Source: Microvirga flavescens (GTDB lineage Bacteria > Pseudomonadota > Alphaproteobacteria > Rhizobiales > Beijerinckiaceae). Taken from it: a DNA stretch of 64,000 nt. This document shows positions 26,748 to 35,816 of this stretch, piece by piece. How positions within the stretch are numbered: the first letter of the stretch is position 1; each line of letters starts with the position of its first letter. The stretch covers positions 62,001-126,000 of the forward strand of contig NZ_QMKH01000008.1 in the NCBI RefSeq assembly GCF_003290125.1, read 5' to 3'. Made by a program: the position numbers and the translations under genes. Below the pieces are notes generated by a model. That model did no database searches, was not told the origin of the DNA, and worked only from the letters and a program-made list of their open reading frames with translations.

Positions 26748-27911
26748 TCAGCTATCCCGACCGAGGATGTGATCCGAGATGATGCGCATCTGGATCTCGG
26801 ACGTCCCTTCGAAGATCTTGGTCAGGCGCGCATCTCGCCAATGCCGCTCGACGGCGTTGAGCGTCGTGTAACCACCGCCGCCATGGATCTGTAACGCCTC
26901 GCTGGTAACGCGCTCCGACATCTCGGATGCGAAGAGCTTCACCATCGACGCCTCCTTGTCGCAGCGCACGCCCTGGTCGATCTTTTCGCAGACGACGTAC
27001 ATCAGCGAGCGCGCGGCTTCGATCTCAGTCGCCATCGTCGCGATCTTGAATCGGATCGCCTGGAAAGACGCGATGGCTTTGTCGAACTGCCGACGCTCCT
27101 TGGAGAACTGAATCGCGTCTTCCAACCCAGCCTGCGCCAAGCCGATCGATCGCGCTGCCGTATGAGCACGCGCCGTCTCCAGACCTGCCGTGGCGAGATA
27201 GAAGGCCCTGCCCTCCTCGCCTATCATGTTCTCGGCAGGGACCCGACAGCCATCGAACGCCAATTCCCAAGTCGTCCAACCATAATAGCCGATCTTAGGG
27301 ATCGGATTACCCCGGACGCCTTGGGGCAATTGACCGCGCGGCTTTTCCACCATGAAGGCGGAAATTCCGCGATGCCGGGCCTTCGGATCGATCGTGGGAT
27401 CAGTGCGGGCAAAAACGAGGATGAAATCTGCTCCATCCGCGAAAGTGCACCAATATTTGTTGCCCGTGATCTCCCATTCGTCTCCGACTCGCTTGGCGCG
27501 GCACGAAATGTTGGCGACGTCGGAGCCGGCATTCGGCTCCGAGAGCGCGAAAGCTCCGAGAAACTCTCCCCGCGCCATCCGCGGCAAGTAGACTTTCTTC
27601 TGCTCCGGCGTCATCGACTTCAGTGATCCGATCAACGCGTTGCCGCGCGCGATCATGCTCGCTACGCTCATCCAGCCGCGGGCGAGCTCCTCGGCGACGA
27701 GGCAATATTCGAGCGCGCCGAGACCCAGACCGCCATACTCCTCAGGGATCAGGATACCGAAATAGCCGAGCTCGGCCATTTCATCGATCAGCTCGCGCGG
27801 CATTTCGCCCTTCACGGGGTCGAGCTTATCGGCAAGAGGGCGCACGCGTGAGCGTGTGAACTCCCGAGCCGATTCCTGAATCATGCGGCGTTCTTCGGAA
27901 AGTTCAGGCAT
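26748..27911 (-). CDS. Acyl-CoA dehydrogenase (catalytic Glu present)
   Basis: A 387-residue FAD enzyme of the acyl-CoA dehydrogenase family. It has FALSEPNAGSD (flavin site), the conserved ERRQFDKAI helix, IHGGGGYT and the C-terminal IFEGTSEIQ, whose glutamate matches the catalytic base of short- and medium-chain enzymes. It introduces a 2,3-double bond into an acyl-CoA and passes electrons to ETF, for which genes lie in the same region. Its start overlaps the stop of the upstream SDR by eight bases and has GAGGAA upstream. Last gene of a six-gene operon starting at operator copy 4. Confidence 0.92.
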   Translation of the reverse strand: MPELSEERRMIQESAREFTRSRVRPLADKLDPVKGEMPRELIDEMAELGYFGILIPEEYGGLGLGALEYCLVAEELARGWMSVASMIARGNALIGSLKSMTPEQKKVYLPRMARGEFLGAFALSEPNAGSDVANISCRAKRVGDEWEITGNKYWCTFADGADFILVFARTDPTIDPKARHRGISAFMVEKPRGQLPQGVRGNPIPKIGYYGWTTWELAFDGCRVPAENMIGEEGRAFYLATAGLETARAHTAARSIGLAQAGLEDAIQFSKERRQFDKAIASFQAIRFKIATMATEIEAARSLMYVVCEKIDQGVRCDKEASMVKLFASEMSERVTSEALQIHGGGGYTTLNAVERHWRDARLTKIFEGTSEIQMRIISDHILGRDS

Positions 27912-28659
27912 AGGGAGATTCCTCAGGCGGGAGTTGGCCCTGACCGAGCGAGCGTCCACCGTCGACAATCAGGACCTGTCCGGTGATGTAGCGGTTCTCT
28001 CGTGAGGCGAGGAAGGACACCGCCCGCGCGATATCCTCCGGCTGACCGATGCGGCCGAGCAGTTGAAGACTGAGCATGACCTGTTGGCGCTCGGGCGTCA
28101 TGTAGTGAAGCATGTCGGTGTCGACGACACCGGGCGCGACTGCATTGACCCGGATATCGCGCGGCGAGAGGTCGATCGCCATCGCGCGCGTCAACCCGAC
28201 GACCGCCGTCTTGGAGGCCACGTAATGCGCCATTTGCGGCGCGCCTGCAAAGGATCGAGACGCGATGTTGACGATGCGCCCGCCATTCCGCATGCGCCGC
28301 GCACCCTCCTGAGCGACGATGAACGTACCGACCGTATTGATTTCGAAGTTCTCGCGAAAGTCATCCTCAGTGAGGTCCTCGAAGCGATGCGTGCTCGTGA
28401 CGGCCGCATTATTCACGATCACATCGAGCGGTGCGAAACGCTCCAGGATCGCGGCGATCGCCGCCCGATCACGAATATCGGCAACAAAGGATTCGACATC
28501 CGCGCCACCAGCGCGGAGAGATGATGCTACACCATGCACGTCTTCAAGACGATCAAGTGCGACAACGCGAAATCCGTCTTCCGCAAGACGTTCGACGATG
28601 CCACGGCCGATGCCCCTGGCCGCGCCCGTTACAACTGCAGTTTCCCGAGCTTCGGCCAT
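27904..28659 (-). CDS. SDR-family oxidoreductase
   Basis: A 251-residue classical SDR with TGAARGIG, NNAAVT, catalytic YVASKTA and the end DGGRSLGQG. ALDRL after strand 2 favours NAD. It is coupled on both sides: its ATG overlaps the MmgE/PrpD stop codon by one base (TGATG), and its 3' end overlaps the acyl-CoA dehydrogenase start. The tight packing implies that it acts on an intermediate of the same route. Confidence 0.86.
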   Translation of the reverse strand: MAEARETAVVTGAARGIGRGIVERLAEDGFRVVALDRLEDVHGVASSLRAGGADVESFVADIRDRAAIAAILERFAPLDVIVNNAAVTSTHRFEDLTEDDFRENFEINTVGTFIVAQEGARRMRNGGRIVNIASRSFAGAPQMAHYVASKTAVVGLTRAMAIDLSPRDIRVNAVAPGVVDTDMLHYMTPERQQVMLSLQLLGRIGQPEDIARAVSFLASRENRYITGQVLIVDGGRSLGQGQLPPEESPYA

Positions 28660-30020
28660 CAATTCGCACTCCGCGCGAGTTTCATCACGTCCGTCACCGA
28701 ACTTCCGTCTCCGAATGCCGTGAGGGCCCCACGCAAATCCGCCGAAATCCGGCCAAGCACGGGCTCGACCAGAGCGTCGAACTTCCGCTCCAGTTTTCTG
28801 CCCTGCCGGCGCAGATCAGTGCCCGCAACTCCGGCATCGTAGTTTGCCGTGAAGCGCTTCGCGTCGGATGTCTCGATCGTCACCTCCGCTTTTGCTTCCG
28901 GATAGGTTTCGTCGAAGACGATCGTGGCCATGTCGCGTAGACGAACGAGTTCGGGCTCCCTTGTCACCGCATCCTCGAATGTCGAGATCGCAGACGTGTC
29001 GCGACCCGCGAGCGCCATGGCGACAGTCAGCCGAAGTGAGAACTTGGCTTCGAGGCCGGTTGCCGGCTTCGCTATGTTGCAGACGCGATCTGTGACCGGA
29101 GGCACGCGGATTGCAATGGCCTGAATCGCGTTCGACGACGCGCCGTGCTGCTCGCGTAGGGTCCGGCCGGCCTCGATCGCCCCGTGGGTGAGGTAGCAGG
29201 AAGCATGGTACTTGAAGAGATTGTTTCGGATGTGATGGTCGAAAGGCGCTTCGAGCATCGCGACTTCCGGATTGAAATTCGCGCTCTGGGTCGCCGCGAG
29301 CCCCTGCTCGCATTCGAGAACGTCCTGACGACTCGTGAACCCCCGGGCCGCGAGCCGCGCCGCCTGCAGGCCATTCTGAGCCGCACGACCCGCATGCAGC
29401 GGTTTGCACATGGTGCCGAACATCGATTTCAAGCCTGACGCCGTCGTCGCCGCGATGCCGTAGGCCGTCGCCGTGGTCTCGGCGTCGAGACCGAGCAACC
29501 GCGCACAGGCCGCCGCAGCACCGATGCTGCCGATCGTGGCGGTGGCATGGAAGCCATGCCCGTAATGTCCCGGGCTCATCAGCGCCCCGGTGCGGCACAC
29601 GACATCATAGCCGGCGACGAAGGCGGTCAGAACTTCGTTCGGTTCGGCGTCAATTTCTTCCGCGAGAGCAAGAAGTCCCGGCAGCAGCGCCACGGTCGGA
29701 TGCCCGAGGATCGCCAGATTGACATCGTCGAAATCAAGGGAATGCGACGCCGTACCGTTGATGAGCGCCGCATTCATGGCCGAACTGCGCTCGGGCGAAC
29801 CGACGAGGGACGCGACTGGCGCGGCGCCATCGGTTAGGATCTCGTCACGCAGAATGCGGACCGCCGGTTCCGCGGCTCCAGGGATCGTCACGGCGAACCA
29901 GTCGAGAATGCACTGCCGCGCGAGGATGACGGCGGCCTCAGATAGATCGTCGTATTTCAGACCCGCAGCGCGCGCTGCGAGCCAGCGCGTCACCGGAGGC
30001 GGCGCTCCTGTCTGACCCAT
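28659..30020 (-). CDS. MmgE/PrpD-family protein
   Basis: A 453-residue protein of the MmgE/PrpD family, which includes 2-methylcitrate dehydratase and cis-aconitate decarboxylase and needs no metal or cofactor. Family blocks visible include CILDWFAVTIPGAAEP, ALINGTASHSLDFDDVN, GYDVVCRTG and MCKPLHAGRAAQNGL. No other methylcitrate-cycle gene (prpB, prpC) is in the window, so a housekeeping propionate role is unlikely. Its place between an AMP ligase (one base away) and an SDR suggests a dehydration or decarboxylation step on a polycarboxylic intermediate of this pathway. Confidence 0.85.
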   Translation of the reverse strand: MGQTGAPPPVTRWLAARAAGLKYDDLSEAAVILARQCILDWFAVTIPGAAEPAVRILRDEILTDGAAPVASLVGSPERSSAMNAALINGTASHSLDFDDVNLAILGHPTVALLPGLLALAEEIDAEPNEVLTAFVAGYDVVCRTGALMSPGHYGHGFHATATIGSIGAAAACARLLGLDAETTATAYGIAATTASGLKSMFGTMCKPLHAGRAAQNGLQAARLAARGFTSRQDVLECEQGLAATQSANFNPEVAMLEAPFDHHIRNNLFKYHASCYLTHGAIEAGRTLREQHGASSNAIQAIAIRVPPVTDRVCNIAKPATGLEAKFSLRLTVAMALAGRDTSAISTFEDAVTREPELVRLRDMATIVFDETYPEAKAEVTIETSDAKRFTANYDAGVAGTDLRRQGRKLERKFDALVEPVLGRISADLRGALTAFGDGSSVTDVMKLARSAN

Positions 30021-30021
30021 G

Positions 30022-31578
30022 TCAATTGCCCTTCACGCCGGGGGCGCCATAAAGTTGGCGAAGAACGACCTTATTGATTTTCCCACTCGGCAGACGCGGC
30101 AATTCATCGACGAAGACGATCGACTTCGGCTTCTTGTAACTGGCGATCTGCGTCTTGCAGTATTCGATCAACTCGCTTTCGCTCACTGTGAGCCCGTCGC
30201 CCAGGACGCTGACGGCGCGGACGGCTTCGCCCCAATACTCGTCCTTGACGCCGATCACGGCGACATCCTGGATGGCGGGATGGGTCGCGAGCGCTTCCTC
30301 AACCTCGCGGGAATAGATGTTCTCCCCGCCGGAGATGATCATGTCCTTCTTCCGGTCGACCAGATAGAGAAAACCCTGATCGTCGAGATAGCCGAGATCG
30401 CCGGTGTGGTACCATCCATCACGAAGCGCCGCGATCGTTGCCGCGCTGTTGTTCCAATAGCCCACCATGTGGCTCGCGGTGCGCGTGAGAATCTCACCGG
30501 GCTGGCCGACGGGAAGTTCGCGCCCCTCGTCGTCAACAATCTTCACGTCGACGTTGGGAGCGGCCTGACCGATCGATCCAAGTCGCTTGATGTCCTCCGG
30601 CGACCCATCGGGCTTGTGCTGACGCTTGTGCAGCGTCGTTCCTCCACCCTCCGTCATGCCATAGAGCTGAAGGAAGACGGGCCCGAGGAGCTTCAGTCCG
30701 CGTCGCAACAACGGAACAGGCATTGGCGCAGCCGAGTAGCAGATCGTATGCAGCGCGGAGAGATCGACCTCCTCGATTTGGGGCAGGTTCAGGACCGCTT
30801 GAACCATGGTCGGCGCCATGTGCGTCATGGTCACCTTTTCCCGGACGATGGCATCGAGAATCTCAGCCGGTTTGAAGTCGTGATGCAGCACCACGCTGCC
30901 CCCGCGCAGATGCATGCCCAGTTGCAGGAAGCGCGCGCCGACATGGAAGACCGGCATCATGAGCTGCAGCCGATCCGAGACGATCAGCCCGAGTTCGGTC
31001 GCCATGAGCTGGGCGATGGCGATATCACCCCGATGACTGCGCATGACACCTTTCGGCCGCCCGGTTGTACCGCTGGTGTAGATCAAGTGCATAATGTCGT
31101 CCGGCAGCGGCCGTATGGGCGCGCCCGCCGCATTGCCCGTCGCGAGTAACGTCTCGTAGTCGAGCGCCCATTCCGGAGCCGTTCCACCAAAGCACACATA
31201 AGTCTCGATATGCGGCAGGCTGCCCTTTATCTTTTCTACCGTCTCCGCATATTGTGCTTCGAAGATCAGAACGCGCGGCGTGGAATCCGTCAGGATGTAA
31301 ATCAGTTCGGGTGGTGCGAGCCGGAAGTTGACGGTCGCCGCGATGAACCCCGCGAGCTCGCAGGCGCCGAACGCCTCCATGAACTCCAGTGTGTTCTGCG
31401 ACAGGATTGAAACCCGATCCTGCTGTCTCAAACCCTTCTCGTAAAGGGCCGAAGCCAGCAGGTTCGCCCGTTCGTGAACGTCGCGGAACGTGACGCGTCG
31501 ATCACCGTACACATAGGCTACTTCGTCCGGGAACTTATGTGCATTGTTCCTGAGAATGTCGCCGAGCGTTTCGATCAT
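30022..31578 (-). CDS. AMP-forming acyl-CoA ligase
   Basis: A 518-residue adenylate-forming ligase with LIYTSGTTGRPKGVM, WYHTGDLGYLDDQGFLY, the hinge block RKKDMIISGGENIYS and the C-terminal RLPSGKINK containing the catalytic lysine. It parallels the ligase at 23.5-25.1 kb along its whole length, sharing blocks such as LKLLGPVF and VTMTHMAPTM-type segments, so they are paralogues. It should activate a free acid to its CoA ester in the cytoplasm. It is 26 bases after the acyl-CoA dehydrogenase gene and one base before the MmgE/PrpD gene. Confidence 0.9.
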   Translation of the reverse strand: MIETLGDILRNNAHKFPDEVAYVYGDRRVTFRDVHERANLLASALYEKGLRQQDRVSILSQNTLEFMEAFGACELAGFIAATVNFRLAPPELIYILTDSTPRVLIFEAQYAETVEKIKGSLPHIETYVCFGGTAPEWALDYETLLATGNAAGAPIRPLPDDIMHLIYTSGTTGRPKGVMRSHRGDIAIAQLMATELGLIVSDRLQLMMPVFHVGARFLQLGMHLRGGSVVLHHDFKPAEILDAIVREKVTMTHMAPTMVQAVLNLPQIEEVDLSALHTICYSAAPMPVPLLRRGLKLLGPVFLQLYGMTEGGGTTLHKRQHKPDGSPEDIKRLGSIGQAAPNVDVKIVDDEGRELPVGQPGEILTRTASHMVGYWNNSAATIAALRDGWYHTGDLGYLDDQGFLYLVDRKKDMIISGGENIYSREVEEALATHPAIQDVAVIGVKDEYWGEAVRAVSVLGDGLTVSESELIEYCKTQIASYKKPKSIVFVDELPRLPSGKINKVVLRQLYGAPGVKGN

Positions 31579-31604
31579 CTTTCCGCCTCCCTTTCGCCGG
31601 TGCT

Positions 31605-32768
31605 TCAGGCCCTAGGCAGGCCCATGCGGTTGGCGATGTTGTTCTTTTGAATGGCCGTCGAGCCGCCAATGATCGGCATCAGCAGCATGTCGCGGACATG
31701 GCGTTCCATGTCGAAGCCGCGGGCATAGCCATAGGCGCCCATGATCTTCTGGCATGTCAGAACGATGTCCAGGCCGGTCTCGCAGACGAACATTTTGGCC
31801 ATGGATGTTTCGACGCTGCAAGGCAGATTATTGTCGGCGAGCCAGCAGCCCCGATAGAGCATCAAACGCGCCGCCGCGAGCTTGGTCTGCACGTCGGAGA
31901 GCATGTGACGGATTGATTGCATGGAGCAAATCCGCTGGCCAAACTGACGGCGCTGCTGGGAATATTCCCAGGCATCGTCGACTGCTTGCGCCGCAATGCC
32001 CATCGCCATCGCCGCCACCTCAAGCTTCTCGACTTCCAGGGCCGGGCCGGCGAGTTTCGACCAACCCTGGTTCCAGCCCTCCTCGCCGCCGACCACGTCC
32101 TCGATCGGAATCTCGACATTGTCGAAGGTGACGTCGTTTGTATTCAGCCCCCGCGCACCGAGGGCTGGAATATGTTGCAATGTCACACCTTTCGCCGTGG
32201 GCGGGATCAATACCAGTGACAGGTTCTTGTAACGGGCGTCGGGTTCACCGGAGCGCACCAGAGCGTAAATGTAGTCGGAGATTTCGGCACCCGAACACCA
32301 GCGCTTGTTCCCGTTGATGATGACCTTGTCGCCCCTGCGCTCGGCGCGCGTCGTGACACTGGCGAGATCCGAGCCAACATCCGGCTCGGATAGTCCATAG
32401 GCGAAAAGAAGCTCGCCGTTAGCGAGGCGCGGCAAGAGACGTTTTTTCTGCTCTTCGCTACCCGAGGCGAGGATGTTCATGCTGCCGTAGCAAGCATTCA
32501 TCAAGAAGAGCGTTCCGATGACCATGGAGCGCCGCGAAAGCTCCTCGACCGTAACCATGGTGGCAAGGACGTCCCGGCCGGTGCCGCCATATTCCTCCGG
32601 CACCGTCATGCCGCACACGCCGAGATCGCGGATCTGGTCCATCAGCGCGCGCGGAACGCGGTCTTCCTCGTCCCACTTCGCCATCTGCTCGCGGGGAGCG
32701 TGCCGCTCGAGCATGCGCCGAATGCTCTCGCGAAGCATGCCGATATGTTCGGGTTCGCCGAAATCCAT
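31605..32768 (-). CDS. Acyl-CoA dehydrogenase with Gly at the usual catalytic-Glu position
   Basis: A 387-residue acyl-CoA dehydrogenase-family protein with YGLSEPDVGSD and NKRWCSGAEISD in the flavin and substrate regions, and QRRQFGQRI. At the C-terminus the motif that carries the base in short- and medium-chain enzymes reads PIIGGSTAIQKN, with glycine instead of glutamate. Either the base comes from another position, as in isovaleryl-CoA-type enzymes, or it acts on an unusual substrate or as a partner subunit. It lies second in the operator-4 operon, directly after an unusual crotonase. Confidence 0.9.
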   Translation of the reverse strand: MDFGEPEHIGMLRESIRRMLERHAPREQMAKWDEEDRVPRALMDQIRDLGVCGMTVPEEYGGTGRDVLATMVTVEELSRRSMVIGTLFLMNACYGSMNILASGSEEQKKRLLPRLANGELLFAYGLSEPDVGSDLASVTTRAERRGDKVIINGNKRWCSGAEISDYIYALVRSGEPDARYKNLSLVLIPPTAKGVTLQHIPALGARGLNTNDVTFDNVEIPIEDVVGGEEGWNQGWSKLAGPALEVEKLEVAAMAMGIAAQAVDDAWEYSQQRRQFGQRICSMQSIRHMLSDVQTKLAAARLMLYRGCWLADNNLPCSVETSMAKMFVCETGLDIVLTCQKIMGAYGYARGFDMERHVRDMLLMPIIGGSTAIQKNNIANRMGLPRA

Positions 32769-32821
32769 GGTGATCCTCCCGGTGCGCGTTCAGCGCTTGT
32801 TATCGTTCAAAGCGCAGCCGA

Positions 32822-33619
32822 TCAGGCGCCTGTGAACACCGGCTTGCGCTTCTCGCTGAAGGCCTTGATCGCCTCGAGGTGGTCGCCCGTGCGGTTGGAG
32901 AGAGCCTCGTAGGCCATGCAGGTGTCCATCATGGAATGGGCGAGCTGCTTGAGGCCGATATTGATCGCGGTCTTCGTCCACTTGATGGACTTCATTGCAC
33001 CAGACCCAATCTTCTTCGCGAAGGCGTCGACCTTTTCGTCGAGCTCGGCGGCCGGAACGGCGTAGTTGATGAGGCCCATGGCGGCGGCGTCCTTTGCGTT
33101 GATGAGGTCGCCCGTCAGGAGATATTCCTTGGCGCGTGCATAGCCGATGAGCTGCGGCCAGATCACCGCGCCGCCGTCGCCGGCGGCCAAGCCTACACGC
33201 ACATGCGGGTCGCCGATGCGCGCATGATCCGCAGCAAAGATCACATCGCAGAAGAGCCCGATCGTCGCGCCGAGTCCGACCGCGTCGCCGTTCATCTTGC
33301 AGATCAGAACTTTCTCGCAATCGAGGATACCGAACACAACCTTCTTCGCTTCCATGATCGAGAGTTCGAACATTTCCGGCTTGTCGTACATCTCCTGCAT
33401 GCCCGCGATGTCGCCGCCGGCGCTGAAGGCCTTTCCTGCTCCGGTCAGGATCACGACGTCGATGGAGTGGTCCATGCCGAGATCATAGAAGACCCGCGAG
33501 GCCTCTTCATGCATCGCGGCGGTCATGGCGTTCAGCACTTCGGGCTTGTTGAACGTCACCGTCATGGTGCGTCCAGCCTTGTCGAACTTGATGTACTTGT
33601 AGGCCGAGTAGTCCACCAT
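32822..33619 (-). CDS. Crotonase-fold protein, atypical active site
   Basis: A 265-residue enoyl-CoA hydratase/isomerase-family protein. The oxyanion loop FSAGGDIAGM is intact. The segment of the first hydratase glutamate reads GLGATIGLFCD and the second reads DPHVRVGLAAGDGGAV, so both glutamates are replaced and an aspartate sits at the tip of the second loop. It is therefore not a standard hydratase and might be an isomerase, a ring-acting hydratase or a hydrolase. Start: ATG with GGGAGGATC upstream. A GTG 12 codons earlier is possible. First gene of a six-gene leftward operon, 50 bases from operator copy 4. Confidence 0.86.
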   Translation of the reverse strand: MVDYSAYKYIKFDKAGRTMTVTFNKPEVLNAMTAAMHEEASRVFYDLGMDHSIDVVILTGAGKAFSAGGDIAGMQEMYDKPEMFELSIMEAKKVVFGILDCEKVLICKMNGDAVGLGATIGLFCDVIFAADHARIGDPHVRVGLAAGDGGAVIWPQLIGYARAKEYLLTGDLINAKDAAAMGLINYAVPAAELDEKVDAFAKKIGSGAMKSIKWTKTAINIGLKQLAHSMMDTCMAYEALSNRTGDHLEAIKAFSEKRKPVFTGA

Positions 33620-33668
33620 CTTGATCCTCCCGGAAAGTAACGAGAGGTTTTTCACTCCCGTATTGTTT

Positions 33669-33684
33669 TCTAACAGTAGTTTGA
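33669..33684. promoter_or_regulatory. Operator copy 4 (crotonase-ACAD-ligase-MmgE-SDR-ACAD operon)
   Basis: TCTAAC AGTA GTTTGA. On the minus strand a TTAGAA hexamer overlapping the repeat lies 17 bases after GCGACA, so the repeat would occupy the -10 and spacer of the operon promoter. Confidence 0.78.
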
Positions 33685-33697
33685 AAAAAGTGTCGCT

Positions 33698-35803
33698 TCA
33701 AGTCCCACGTCGGGGCACGACGAGCGCATCGAGAGCAACGACGCCCTCGCCTTTCGGCAAGACGAGAACGGGATTGAGATCAATCGTTTCGACATCTTCG
33801 GAATGGGCGGCGGCAAAGTGCGAAATGCGCACCAGAACATCAGCCAACGCCTCGACATCGGAAGGCAGCGCTCCCCGCACGCCTGAGAGAAGCGAGCGGC
33901 CGCGAATTTCATCGATCATGCGCAGCGCCTCTTCCCGTCCGAAAGGCGCCAGGCGGAATGTCACGTCCTTCAGCACTTCCACATGAACGCCGCCGAGGCC
34001 GAACATGACTGCCGGACCGAAGACAGGGTCGCTGCTGACGCCGATGATCGTCTCCACGCCCTTTTTCGCCATGGGCGCGACCAACACGCCTTCGATCATC
34101 GCGTCGGGACGACGCCGCGCCGCGCGCTCCATCAGGGTCGCGAAGCCTTCCGCAGCCGCGGCTCGATCAGCGAGCCCGATCAGCACGCCGCCGATTTCGG
34201 TCTTATGTTCGATGTCGGGCGAGACGATCTTCATCACGACAGGATAGCCGATCGCTTCGGCCGCAGCAGCCGCTTCTTCGGCATCGGTCACAAGACGTTC
34301 GCCGAGGAATGGGATACCTGCCTTGCCAAGCAAGGCCTTTGCTGCGTGCTCGGACAAAGCCTCGCCCGTAAGCGGCTCGGCCACAGCAACAAAAGGCGCC
34401 ACCGCCGCCCGGTCGAATGCCTGGATAAAGCGCGTCAAAGCTGAGAGCGCGAGAATCGCCCGGTCGGAATCCTCGAAGACCAGAAAACCGCTCTCCTCAT
34501 AGGAGCGCACGACATCATCATCGCCCACCATCGAGAGCGCGATCAAGCGGTCCGGGAACCGCGAGCAACCATCGGCAATCGCCTTTTTCAGCGGACCCGA
34601 GAGAGTGCGGGTATTCGGCACGGTGGAAAAGAAGCCGATGAGCGCATCGTAACCGCCTTCATCGAGAATAACCTCCAGGTTTTTAGCCAGGAGGTTCATA
34701 TCGTTCAGCGCCTGTGCCGTCGTGTCAACAGGGTTCTCAACCGATGCGAAAGGCAGCAACTCCTTGAGCTTTTTCTGAGCCGCGAGCGGCATCGGCGCGA
34801 CGTCGAGGCCGTGACGCTCTGCCGCGTCGGAGATCAGCACACCCGCTCCGCCTGACAAGGTAACGACGCCGAGTTTGTTGCCCTGCGGAAAAATTCCTCG
34901 CGCGCAGGCATAGGCCACGTCGATCTGCTCCTCCGTCGTCGTCGCGCGGTGCACGCCGTATTGCCGAAAAAGAGCATCATAGATCGCATCGGAACCCGCA
35001 AGGGAGGCGGTATGTGAGCTCGCGGCCTTCGCGCCTACCTCAGACCGCCCAACCTTCATCATGATGATGGGTTTGCGGTTCCTCTGGGCGAGTTCGAGCG
35101 CCGCACGGAAACGCGCGCCGTCACGCACACCCTCGACATAGGCCATGATCACCTTGATGTCCGGCTGCGCCGCCATCCATTCGAGGCATTCGGCGATATC
35201 GACATCCGCTTCGTTGCCCGTCGTAATCCAATAATTGATGCCGATGCCGCGCCGGCGCGCCAGATAGGCGATATGCGATCCGTAGGCGCCGCTTTGACTG
35301 ATGATGCCGAGTGGTCCGGGTTTCGGCATCTCCTTGTCGAGGGACTGGGTGAAGGTGCCGTAGAAGCCGATCTGCGGGTTGAAGATACCAAGGCAATTTG
35401 GCCCGAGGAGACGCAATCCGCCCGCCCGCGCGATGGTGCTGATGCGTTCCTGGATGGCGAGGCCCTCCTCGCCGCTCTCGGCGTAGCCCGCAGAGAAGAT
35501 CACCGCGCCGCGCACGCCCTTCTCGATGCATTCGCTGACCGCCAGCTCCGTCAACCCAGCGGGCACCGCGATCAACACGATGTCGGGGACTTCGGGCACC
35601 GCTGCGAGCGAGGGATAGGCCTTCAGTCCCTGGACGGTTTCCCGGTTCGGATTGACGGGGTAGATCGGGCCCTTGAAGCCACCTTCGAGGAGATAGCGGA
35701 CCGGGCGCCCTGAAATGCGGTTGCCGTCATCCGACGCACCCAGAATCGCCACCGATTGCGGGCGGAAAAGACTATCGAGGCTGTTGGGCGCTACATGTTT
35801 CAT
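33698..35803 (-). CDS. NDP-forming acyl-CoA synthetase (acetyl-CoA synthetase-like)
   Basis: A 701-residue fusion of the two subunits of ADP-forming acyl-CoA synthetase. Residues 1-130 form a CoA-binding Rossmann domain (SVAILGASDDGNRISG), the middle has the succinyl-CoA-ligase-like part with phospho-histidine in SSHTASLAGSD, and the last 230 residues form an ATP-grasp domain (YPVVMKIVSPDIEHKTEIGG). The enzyme interconverts acyl-CoA plus NDP and Pi with acid plus NTP and CoA, and could recover energy from a released acyl-CoA or activate an acid. Last gene of the seven-gene operator-5 operon, just after an acyl-CoA dehydrogenase. Confidence 0.9.
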   Translation of the reverse strand: MKHVAPNSLDSLFRPQSVAILGASDDGNRISGRPVRYLLEGGFKGPIYPVNPNRETVQGLKAYPSLAAVPEVPDIVLIAVPAGLTELAVSECIEKGVRGAVIFSAGYAESGEEGLAIQERISTIARAGGLRLLGPNCLGIFNPQIGFYGTFTQSLDKEMPKPGPLGIISQSGAYGSHIAYLARRRGIGINYWITTGNEADVDIAECLEWMAAQPDIKVIMAYVEGVRDGARFRAALELAQRNRKPIIMMKVGRSEVGAKAASSHTASLAGSDAIYDALFRQYGVHRATTTEEQIDVAYACARGIFPQGNKLGVVTLSGGAGVLISDAAERHGLDVAPMPLAAQKKLKELLPFASVENPVDTTAQALNDMNLLAKNLEVILDEGGYDALIGFFSTVPNTRTLSGPLKKAIADGCSRFPDRLIALSMVGDDDVVRSYEESGFLVFEDSDRAILALSALTRFIQAFDRAAVAPFVAVAEPLTGEALSEHAAKALLGKAGIPFLGERLVTDAEEAAAAAEAIGYPVVMKIVSPDIEHKTEIGGVLIGLADRAAAAEGFATLMERAARRRPDAMIEGVLVAPMAKKGVETIIGVSSDPVFGPAVMFGLGGVHVEVLKDVTFRLAPFGREEALRMIDEIRGRSLLSGVRGALPSDVEALADVLVRISHFAAAHSEDVETIDLNPVLVLPKGEGVVALDALVVPRRGT

Positions 35804-35816
35804 GGTTCGGTCCGCC

